Shown one piece after another: positions 25,101 through 41,231 of a stretch of 64,000 nt of DNA; positions within the stretch are counted from its first letter, which is position 1; every line of letters starts with the position of its first letter. The position numbers and the translations under genes were made by a program. A model generated the notes under the pieces. The model did no database searches. It worked only from the letters and a program-made list of their open reading frames with translations, and was not told the DNA's origin. The stretch is from Baylisascaris procyonis (Eukaryota; Nematoda; Chromadorea; Rhabditida; Ascarididae): positions 3,258,501 through 3,322,500 of the forward strand of contig JAZARR010000179.1 in the NCBI GenBank assembly GCA_037389465.1, given 5' to 3'.

Positions 25101-27777
25101 TCTGCCCTCTCAAACAAAACAGCTCATGCTAAATTCTTAACGAAATCGAAATTTAGTAATGTTAATTGAACCGCATTTCGAGCAAAATAGTCCATGATTC
25201 GGCGAAATGCTTAACAAATGTGTGAAATACAAAATCAATAGTGCGTTAATCTCTCAAATGTGCATATTCATACATAAAAAATGAGAAGCAAAAATGATAT
25301 GAATTAAAACAAATACTGATTGAAATGTTTGTCATTATGTCAGCATAGGTACAGATAATTTGGAGTCGATCGAGATAATATCTTTTCTAACATTCCTCAG
25401 AGTGCCGTTCCTTTGGTCACTTTCTGTGATAAACAGTCTATTACACTACTGCTGCTACGATCAACCGCTATTATTAAGCAAACTTCTCATTCGGTCGCAT
25501 CAATCGCATGAATCTCTTGCCACCTCATTTGTGTTTTGAGGCTTTATGCTGAGAAATGAATGAACCCACTGATGTCAGCTACAAAATTTTCAGTGGGAGG
25601 GATGCGAAGGTGAACTCTATTGACTCACCTAAAGCAGGCAGAATCAAGGTAAAATTTGCGAATTGAGAGAAAACTGAAATCAGTAAATCGGAAGAAAATG
25701 TGGTCGATCGACTACGAATGATTCAATCGTGATTTCGGCGAACACTTTACATGTCATAAGTGAAAGCTATAACTTCAACCCTTCTGAAAAATTTTGAATT
25801 TTCTGAATCATATCTCATTCCTTCATTTTAGTTTATTTTCTCCCTCTTAGCAGCTGTCATACTTCTGTATGAACTTTGAGCATAAATGTGAACTTATGAA
25901 GCATTCAAAAATTGAAACATACCTGGTGGTCTGAAGTTGATTCGCGGAACGGAATGATTTGCTCCTATTCTTATTGATTGCAATGATCGGCGGCTCCTCT
26001 TCATCATCACGACGAAAACTTGAAAGTTTTCGTGCACTAAAAGGAAACACTTTCAATCTACATATTGCATATAAAATTGCAAGAAGACAGAATTCTATGA
26101 CTTTAGAGCAGTCACACTTTGGCGCATTCACTCGGGTAATAGGATATGGAAAAAGTTGAATAAATTGTGAAGATGGATAGGGAATTGATGGCTCGAAATA
26201 TCGCTAACCTTAGCCCATATGAACATATAAAGAGCCAATATCAACTTATGATGGTTGGCAAATGGTATGATAGGTATTATATAACGGCAGCATTACCTTA
26301 GAACCTGCATATAGACCATGAGTGTCTAATGCGACTGAAGAAAAAGTTGATATGTCGTACTATATTATTATCCATAACTTCACGTCACCTATTCATGTCA
26401 TTTGTGGCAGTCAACATCTTTGATATAGTTTTCCGCTTCCTTCAGGCTAACGAAGATCCATGACAAACTGCACTCGAAAACGCGGCGATTTCAATTATTA
26501 TCCAGCAAATTCTATTGCATGATAATTGAAGAATTGCTCAAAAGCAATAATAATAGACAATTTTCCTTTTTATTTATTTCTCTTCATAAAAATTTACTAA
26601 TGACCATGTGCTTAGGATACTTTGGAAAAGTGTGTTGGCTAACTAGAACTGTCCCAAAAGCTTTGTTTGCTTATCGGTAATTTATTTGTAATTTGGGAAG
26701 TTGGTCGTCGGATAAAATATTTAGCTTCTTTTGTGGTTGACGCCCATGAAAATTATTTGATAACGTCACTGCAGTCTTGTAGATTATAGAACAACTTCAA
26801 GTGTGCGAATATTTACCGGCTAAGATTTATTCCACTATGGTTGTATGCGATCACTTTGGTTGTCTATTTCATCTTGGTCAATTGTAAAAGATGTTGTGCT
26901 TCCTTCTTGATTACCTTACCTAACTTGTCCACGAATTGCATTTCTTTTCGGATTTCATTAAACTTTAGTTGAAGAAAATACAACATCTGTTGAAGAGTAA
27001 TAGGTGGATGCACCTATTACATCGGCGAACTCACTTTGAATGCTAGAGCTTAAGATTGAGAGCGTTCATATTCTATCATGTCACTCACTGCTCTCTTTGC
27101 AGTATGCTTCAGAAGATTTTTTTTCAAAATGTTGCTTATCGCCTAAAGATAATCCAGAAAGAGTGAAATCAAATTTCATAACAAATTTTGCATCGGTAAC
27201 GAAAGAGGCAACAAATGGATCCTACCTTCTGCATTCATTCTTTCTATTTTAACAATATGGGGTTTCAATGTGTCACTACTAATTTGCATATGAGAACCAC
27301 ATTATGGTGATAGTATATCCTTGCATATTTTTATACGCATATCTTCGGCCGGCTATCACATTTCAGCTTGAGAATTGTTGAAATCAGAGTTATCTATACA
27401 TTTAAGGTGAAATGAAAAGAGATCAGTTGATATGTGACTACGAGTCAATTATAGGGATCGAAGTGGATGCAATTTCAAGTTTTTATCGCATAAGGATACT
27501 GCAGAAGGTGTAAAATCAAATTTTCCTACACCATAAGTAGAGCTCCAATCGTTAGCATTTGATTCATGAGAAGTTTATTGTCAAATAGTGTTCGATTGTG
27601 AAGATAATGCATTATGGAATATTTCAAGTTTACTTGCCTCTGCGTATGTGCCAAAGACTCGCTTCTGATCCGATACTCGGTGAATCTTACTGGTGATGTC
27701 GATTCATCCCTTTGTTTCGTCGATCTTCTCTTTGCATTCGGTGAATGAGGCCCTCCTCTTGAACCAGAATTGCCCAT
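22164..27777 (-). CDS. N-myristoylated neuronal-type globin
   Basis: Five minus-strand exons: 27638-27777, 25923-26036, 24350-24593, 23497-23724 (lower end uncertain) and 22164-22304, giving about 288 residues. Phases match at the first three junctions (2, 2, 0). Exon 1 uses a GC donor (AG|GCAAGT) in the only phase that fits exon 2. MGNSGSRGG fits the N-myristoylation consensus, so membrane attachment is likely. Residues 47-100 are basic/Ser-rich linker. The globin fold runs from about Leu102 to 272: WRQLP and FDLGKRVF (helices A/B), His164 at E7 in FHMHAQRF, QEFGATY near helix F, YWDRLISAM (G), and AWSALATFV..RFGYEMERM (H) in the last exon. The F8 position appears to be Tyr196 and CD1 is aliphatic, both unusual. 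Related nematode globins are mainly neuronal oxygen or redox sensors. Uncertain: the exon 4 donor (GTTTTT at 23491-23496 gives phase 0; GTACTC at 23508 gives phase 1). Confidence 0.85.
23975..23988. repeat. C14 homopolymer in globin intron 3
   Basis: A run of 14 C (14 G on the transcribed strand) lies in a pyrimidine-rich tract inside the intron between globin exons 3 and 4. G-run DNA of this kind can form quadruplexes and is length-unstable. Confidence 0.8.
24648..24713 (-). other. candidate cassette exon in the globin gene that adds in-frame stops
   Basis: A 66-base segment just upstream of globin exon 3 has an excellent acceptor (CTCTGTTTGCAG) and GTAAGT donor, and is separated from exon 3 by a 54-base intron. 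Its length is a multiple of three. Read in the globin frame after exon 2 it hits TAG at once (F-H-stop) and then TAA, after which the frame is open into exon 3. It could be a poison exon, or a 5' leader exon of a shorter transcript starting at Met104 just before the globin fold. Confidence 0.4.
24990..25429 (+). CDS. possible tiny Cys-rich peptide inside a globin intron
   Basis: On the strand opposite the globin gene, exon 24990-25038 (ATG to a GTAAGT donor, phase 1) joins exon 25401-25429 (acceptor CATTCCTCAG) to give 25 residues with C-D-C-C-K-E-I-C-K-C and a stop. Splice sites are good, but the peptide has no convincing signal sequence and is short enough to be chance. Confidence 0.15.
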
Positions 27778-28106
27778 CTTAAAAGCTGTCAGGATATACC
27801 AGTGACAGTACAATGTGAAACATTCGGCGCATTAATTCGATCTTAATTCACATCAGCATTACCTCTCAAGAGTCTCTTTATTTAACCATTTCGAGACGCA
27901 TAAATAAACAAACTTAAACAACGTTGTAGAAGAGAGGGAGCTACAGAATTTTATTGAAAGCAATGTTGTTTGTCAACAAATTTTCTGGCGAAGTACAGCA
28001 CTAGAAAATGGCATTTCAGATTCCGAATTATGTAATGGAAGAGGTGATAGTGGGTAATGACTCAGCTAATGAGGAAATTCTCAAAAAATTTGTTAAATAG
28101 GAGGAG

Positions 28107-28185
28107 TTTTGTAAGAAGAAATATACCGCACTTTGTAAGAATTTGTAAGAATTTGTAAGAATTTGTAAGAAGAAATATATCGCAC
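28107..28185. repeat. TTTGTAAGAA tandem repeat
   Basis: Four consecutive copies of the ten-base unit TTTGTAAGAA (28132-28171) are flanked on both sides by near-identical GAAATATAYCGCAC segments. The array therefore looks like a partial segmental duplication with internal unit expansion. Confidence 0.75.
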
Positions 28186-31001
28186 TCAAATACAACAATT
28201 ATTGCAGTCATATATCATATGCATATATTACAATGCCATCAGATAATTTTCTGCCTCTAGTACTTAACATAGAATTTGCCAATTCATCTTAACAATTCAA
28301 CTCGATTTGGCTGCAAACGAAATTGAGCCTGTATGAGTCACTTCTAGAATAATCCTCATTATGCTTTCAAATTTCTTTATAATAATGAAGTATGAGCGCT
28401 GACCAAAATGAAAAAAAAGTGGCTAAGTCAAGGATAGTGCGGCAAAAATATTCCTACGGAAAGGAGCATGCAAGTTTCGCTAAGAGTGGACCAGCAGCTA
28501 ACATAGATATTCATAAATATACTAATCTAAATTTAATTTTACACTGACTGCATGTGCAAACGATAGCATACTAATTCGACTTCTACCTTCCCTTATTGCA
28601 CTAATAATTGCAATATTTTGGCTCACAGTTCACAGCCTCTTTACATATTCATGAATCCTTCAAGAGGAAAAACTCGAGCGTTGAAAAATTTCTTTTGGTA
28701 ATCCTCAGAGTGGATTACACCAAGCGGACATAGAGGATTGATGAATTGAACCAGCCAGACGGAAAGAAGAAACAGGTAACAGATAATCAAAGCCCTTCAA
28801 AGCAAATACTTACACGCTGGAAGAGGAATGAATTTTAACAGTCAATTTTAACACTCAAGAGTAAATAAACACTCAATTTCCTTCACCAACTAGTCGTCTC
28901 AATAGCAGACAAATAATGAACGGAATGCGAGACTGGACGAATTCTTTTGTTTGCTAACAGTCCCAAGCGTGTCGCTGATTTTCATTGCGATTGACTTGTT
29001 GCCCCATGAGCTTTTAAAATATTTTCATATAAAAAGGGAAATCTAAATGCAGCGTCCATCAAAATCAACTTTCTTTAAATTTATCTCTTATATTCCATTT
29101 GGGAGATGCCCTTTTTAGTAAATTCTCTTAAATCTTTTCTTCTTTTGAGTGGAGCCTTAGATACGTGTCATTTTGCATAAGCAATCAATTTTCACATTTG
29201 GTTCGGTTTCCTTGTCATATTTGGATTCTTCTTGGTGAGTCAGAACATTAAAAACCAAGACGATTAAATCTGGGATTCTGCTATGCATATTGAAGTGCTT
29301 GTACCAACAGTGATACTGGACTGCTCATTCAAATATTAGTCGCGCAATGTTCGCTTCATCAATTCGTTTTCCATTCATACTTTAATCTTCATCCAACAAA
29401 TAAATCTTTTTAAAGAACTCAGTGAAAAATAGACCTCGGTCGTTAAGAATGAACCCATTCAACAAAAAGCGACCGTTTCATTAGAAGAAAGTTTTAACAT
29501 TGCTCAACGAACTATGATTAATAAAGTTATAAAATCTCTCGTAGTATACGGCAGTCCTTTGTGAACGAACAATTTCCGGCTATCATACTTTTGCGACAAC
29601 ATAGGATATTGATGAAGATGCACGCGGCATGGAGGAGTCAGGACAGGAAGGAGGGGAAGTGCAGAACTCAATCCAAACTCTTCATGACCAATAAAATGGT
29701 GAAAAATATAAAATCGACCTTCTTTCTTAAGCGCCTAGCAACGCATGAGAACGCAATTAGAAGTAGCTGTCATAAGATGATTGAGGATATTTTTAAGGTT
29801 GAAAAGCATATAAAACTTTATAAGAGCATTTCCCACATATTTGTCTTCTCAGGTTATTCCACACCTCTTTAGTTAATTAGCTGGAAAATTTGAATATCGT
29901 TCAATAAGGACTGGCCTATTTTGAGACAGTAGTATTCGCCTTAAATCCAATATCATGCACAAAATAAGTTAGCTGTAAGAGCTGCAATTCATTTAATTCA
30001 TCCTCGTGAAAGCAACTGTCGCATTTGTATAACAAACCAACTTTCACATTTTTATTAATTATAAACTATTCGCCAGAGAAAAATTTGAAAGAAAGAGAGA
30101 TTTGAACAACTGCGTTACTAAAACTGAAGATTAGATATGGGACAGTTAAATTTCAATCGAACTCCAAAGTCATATTCTCATAGCATCCTTTTCATTTTTC
30201 TTCAATAAAACTTAAAAAATTATACACATATCTCAAGAGTCGAATGATAATCAATGCAATAAGCATACATAAATTTACTTGAATTTTTAGATGTCTTTCA
30301 AGACAAAGTTGCAGCTTTAGGTAAAAAAGCTAATTTCGGATAATAAAAATTCCTCACACAACAACATTTTGAATATGTCATTAAAAGGACTTCCGATTGA
30401 GCTATATTAAGAAATGAGAAATAACCAAAATTGCGCATGTGTAAACCAATATTCAAATAAAGTGACACATTTAGAACATCTCATCTTCAAACATATTCAG
30501 CATTATTTGAACGGAAGCATCTTTTTTTTAAAGAATTTTTCCGGAAGAAAATCCACAATATTGCGAAATTTCTTTCTATGGTATTTGCTCAAGGGAATTT
30601 ACATTTGAAAGATTTGCAAAATTTACAACGGATCAGCGAGGCGCATCGTGTAAAATTATATTCGTCACCACATAATGGCGTTACATATATTGTAGTGAGA
30701 TTGCGCACTTAAGTCGAGAAATGAAAAATTGAATACGAAATCGAAATAATGTTTCGCGTTTCAATATTGACGAAATTTAGCAGCAATCAACGCGGATAAT
30801 GAGTTTCAAAAGAAATTCTCTCATATGAATGTGAACGTTATTCGGTTGCATTATATGCACAGCAGAAAAAGAAATCTATAAAGCAATAAATGAATGTAAT
30901 ATGGGTTTTAAATGTTGCAATTGCTACACTCTTTGGTGCTTGGTCTACAACCATGTGCTTGTCAATTTTGAAAAGCTCTTAGGGATGGAGAGCTTTTTAA
31001 A

Positions 31002-31021
31002 GGGGCGGGCGGGGGGGGGGG
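31002..31021 (+). repeat. G-rich run (GGGGCGGGC then G11)
   Basis: An isolated G-rich tract in AT-rich DNA, with three or more G runs close enough to form a quadruplex. Confidence 0.75.
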
Positions 31022-33268
31022 TTCATTTTACTTGCAAATTTCGTAGACAACATGGGCCGGCTCAAAGATGTCAAAGGAAAGGATTTTTTTTCGGATTTGA
31101 TAGTGCAAAGGGATTCAATGAGAATACCGTTGACTGAAGTGAAGGCTATTTTCCCTTGAAGCTAAAGAGGGGAAGAAAGGAATATGGGGGGATCGGAATC
31201 CGATTTTTTCTACTCGTTTCCACTTGTTTTGGAGAGGGAAATCTTCTATTCCTGGGGCGCTAAAGCGTATGTGATCGTTGTAGAATGATACCATTCTACA
31301 AATAATGCTAGCCTAAGTGCCGAACGCAACTACAAAATTATAGAAGGAGGAGATTGATAGTCACTATTTGATACGAGAAGAGCATATAGGAAATTATTGA
31401 ACTATGAGTTTTAACCGCAGATTTTTTGGGATAGATCAGCTACATTGATATTGAACTGTGGCCTCGAGTGAATAACACAATAAATGTTGCAAAAATGTAA
31501 GAAATAAAAAACAATTGAGCAAGAAAAGAAATTTTTCAACGCAAAAGTGGTGTACCAACAAGGATGAAAAGATGAAGCCGGATGTAAGTTTCAATTTGGC
31601 AGTAATTAGCGAAGAAATTGATCAGGTTTAGTCGAGCAACACTCTCAAGAAATATGTGACTGAGAAGTGGAAGCAAGCAACGGTTTAGGAAAATAACAGT
31701 AACTAAGCTAATGTAGGTATTAAGTTGCGCTTCCTTCAATAAAAAAAAGTAGAAAGTGCGAACAAGGCATTAAAAACCTTCATAAGTCATTCTGGCTCAA
31801 AGAGCTTGGATAGCACCACATCAATATGACACTTCGAAGTACAAGATTTGATGGCAAGACTTTTATTCCGGACTCCCCGACCCTTGCATCATCCCAAAAG
31901 TACAATCTCTCCATGCGTTGGTACGCCACTAGCCTCAGGATTTTCTTGAAATCGTCGGAGCGTTTCCCCGACTTCGGATTTCTTTGAAAATGCAGTGGGC
32001 GACTTAAGATTAGAAGTTAGGACGGCATTGGTTAGTTCGATTAGGCACACCAAATATATGATTGAATTTAGCAAGGAATGGAATACTTTCTTACAAAATA
32101 GAAGCTTTCAGAAGCGATTAAAGATTCAAGGAATAGCCTCCATATGGTAAACGGTTGTCGCATATATTTTAGAAGAGATCGACGACCTGTATACTCATCC
32201 AAAATTTTCGAAGGTGCATCCTAAAAGCCAGCGATGGAATTGTGGAGAGAAATATTTTCAACAACAACTGCTAAAGGTTAGAGTGGCTTAAAAACATACT
32301 GCCGACGCTTAAGGGAACGAATTACGGGCTGAAAACATTGACGTTTTGGAAATTGCTGATGCAGAAAATAAAAAGATAACGCCTGCTTGAATGTTCTAAT
32401 TTAGGCAAATAAGAAAGCACTTGATTTATTGGCGAATGAATTTTTTCCTTCCTACGCTTCATTTTTTCTTTCAATTATTTGCATTCGTCATTGTCTGAAA
32501 TGAAATTCAATGCAAATATGCTGATTAAATGATCTATATGAGCGGTGAAAAGGATTAAGAATGCGAGAAAAGCGATGATTAAATGTGATGATCGATGAAA
32601 AAAACAAAATAGACGCATTCAATCATGAGGCATCTTCGTGGTGACCATTACTGAGAATGAATCAAATTGTGAAAACGAATAAAGAGGAAACTAACTGACA
32701 CGAAATTCAATTCGCTACCTATTAGGCGATTATGCATAAGAACTCAATAACATGTTCGAATTTATAATTTGTACAATTGGCTGTAGACTTTCTTGTGAAC
32801 TTTTGCGCACAGAAATTCCCACTAATTCTTCACAGTTGGAAAAATCATCCGTTATGTTAGCACAGCGTTGATTAAGCGAGATCGTTTTGGACAAGAAAGA
32901 ATATCTCGACATTTTAGCAGAAGACCATTATGGATTAAATTTCACCTTACACTTTTTTGATTGCTATGCAAACTGTACACTCGAAACTGTTAAAATCATC
33001 CACCAATGTCGAACAAATATGAAAATATGTCGATGATATGAAGATGTTGTGAACATAGTAAGGTTATCATGCTTAATAGTTTCCTGAAATGATCAGTTTA
33101 AATTATTTCTCTAGTTATTTTGAAACGACGTTTTGGCTCATTGAGACATAATCATAGCACACCGAGCTGAAATTCATCATATAGAATACACTTCTCTACG
33201 TTTCATAGAGTTGCATCGAGCTTCAAACAGACGTAATGTAAATGCTAATGCAAGAGGAAGTGGGTTTC

Positions 33269-33269
<1 letters not shown>

Positions 33270-33320
<51 letters not shown>

Positions 33321-33354
33321 TATATATATATATTTATATATATTCATATAGTTT

Positions 33355-33418
<64 letters not shown>

Positions 33419-33445
33419 ATATAATATAAATAGTTTTATATATTA

Positions 33446-33514
<69 letters not shown>
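33270..33514. repeat. composite TA microsatellite array
   Basis: Three long (TA)n blocks separated by short interruptions (TTTATATAT, GTTTTAT, TAATATAATATAAATAG). Any frames called inside it are artefacts of the dinucleotide repeat. Confidence 0.95.
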
Positions 33515-39226
<5,712 letters not shown>

Positions 39227-39544
39227 TGCAAACCCACGCAAACACGTACAGCTACACTCCGCAGTGACATGCACGCGCTCACATCACCCAGAAATACACG
39301 AGCAATTAACCCTGCTGCTGCAACTGTATGACGCCCGTACTTTCTTAGGACTTCATGTCGTTCACGAAATTACCTCATTGAAGCAAGCCTAAAACGAACT
39401 GCCTTACGCAATCATAGGGGAACTTGATATAACCTGGAATTAACTCTCAAGAAACAGAACAAGGGAAACAGCAGAGAAAGGCCGTAAAGATCGCTGTGAG
39501 CACAATTATACTGAACTTCAAAGTTCAAAAATTAAACTTTTTAG

Positions 39545-41231
39545 GCATCATTGAAGTGGATTGGATCAGATTACGATCGTTGCCTGATGCATTCCCTCGA
39601 TCACTTGCCCCAGTGTTCCGTTTCATTTTTCACATCCACCAATTGCATTGCGTTAATTAGAGAGAGGCGTTGTGTATGTAAACAGCACAAAAAAATCCTA
39701 TTCGTATTCTATTTCCCCATCCGTATGCTTATATTCACATCTATTTTACGGATTATATTTTGCCGGATTTTGGCTATTCATCATTCTTCACAGAAACGAA
39801 TAGGCGGAAATAATTCCTTTTGGAAAATTTTGTTCAATTTCAAAACTAACAAATAGCCGTTCAATTTCAAGCAGTTTCCTGCATTTTCATCTACGGAGAC
39901 AGATCGCTACTAACACATATATGATTCATCACTGGATGGTCATTTATTGAATAGGCTCCAGCAATTGACTATTCACGAATTTTTGAGAGAAGAATTGAAA
40001 TCTTATGTAAAGATAGCGGGAATTCCAACTTGAGCAAATTGGTATGATTTTTCCCTTTTTTTAGAAGAACTGAAATTAAAAAAAACTACAGTAAGGTTCA
40101 ATTCTTCCATCAGGTAGTTGCACTTGTAAGAAACTATCCTAGATCCTCTTCCTGAGTCTTTGCGAGACCCTTCATTCATAAATTAGAGTGCTTTCATCAC
40201 TGTCGAAGGTTCTCGTAAAGCTAGACTTTTGCCTCAATGCATGTGCGAAAAGCTTTCTCACACTTATTTGGGGGCAGATAGATATGGGACGATACATGTA
40301 CTTTGGGGCTTCACTACCAAGCGATCTTCTCGTTCGACATGTCTTTTGATGGGCGTCTCGATTTAATGAACAAAAAAATTTCTAAATGGTAAGATAGAAG
40401 CCTCTATGAGTTTTGTAGAAATTTCTAGGATCAGAGCTAGAAACTACCGTTTTTTTAATTACCACAGCAAACGTGTTTGTATCACTATCATTTCTAATAT
40501 CACTGGCAACTGGTAGATAAGAAACTGCTTTATTACCACACAAAAACATCAATCTCAGCTCTGTCTCTGACTGTCCAATGCTTCGAAGGAATTCGTCGTG
40601 ACACAGAAAAAGTCTTCGAGCATTTGAATGTCATTCCACACAACATCCGTTGGTGCAAGCACTAATAAAAAATGCTAGTTGAAAAGTGGTGCATTTGCTT
40701 AATACTGTATTCGCCGCGACATTTGAGAAAGCCTACACACATCTTTATCAAATTATAAGCTTATAAGTTTAACAGCTCACACTAGCAGCCTATCATTCAC
40801 CACTGAATACTCGCGTTAACTGACCTTTTTAACTGATAGAAGCCTCTTGAGACATCAAAGCAAAGCAGTTTCGCTAAAAGGAATCTAATACGGTTAGGTA
40901 AAAGCGGCATGAGATACAGGAAATGCAAAGAGTTTTTACCGTATTTTATAGTAATGCTTCGTTAAACACTCGTTTCACGAATTATGTTAGCGCAACTCAA
41001 AAGTTAGAACTTATAAACTACATGCTTCAATATGAAACCATGCTATTAATATATAGGTTTTTGCATCAAATCCTTCTTAATATGCGTTTCTTTCCCTTTC
41101 AGGAAGCTTTATGCAGCGTTAACTGTTATTGTAAGATGGCTTCACTTGCAATGGCTCGGTTAGCAGCGAATTTGAAGGCGGAAATTGCGAAAGATAGTAT
41201 TTTAGACACATTTTTTAAAACTGAAGGCTGA
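39545..41231 (+). CDS. possible two-exon gene end, unrecognised protein
   Basis: Exon 39545-39673 (acceptor AAACTTTTTAG, donor GTATGT, phase 0 at both ends, 43 codons) can be joined in phase 0 to terminal exon 41103-41231, which follows the strong acceptor TTTCTTTCCCTTTCAG and ends at TGA. The first part is cysteine-containing (LPQCSVSFFTSTNC). The second starts EALCSVNCYCK and continues into an Ala/Leu/Lys-rich helical tail (MASLAMARLAANLKAEIAKD). Alternatively the second exon stands alone as a first coding exon starting at that internal Met. No upstream exon and no known domain. Function unknown. Confidence 0.28.

Larger units (their letters stand above)
27778..33240. other. gene-poor flank of the globin gene
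   Basis: No exon is supported. The globin ATG lies shortly after TCCTGACAG, a possible trans-splice acceptor. Within the stretch are a 10-base tandem repeat (28107-28185), a G11 run with a G-rich flank (31002-31021) and a hairpin at 31278-31301. Open frames such as 29561-29872 are probably chance. Confidence 0.35.

Noticed and set aside
25959..26159. Plus-strand frame over globin exon 2
   Set aside because: Antisense shadow of a phase-supported globin exon.
33242..33424. Open frame inside the TA array
   Set aside because: Pure dinucleotide repeat coding for alternating Tyr-Ile; not a gene. The same applies to frames at 39019-39282 and 49354-49575.
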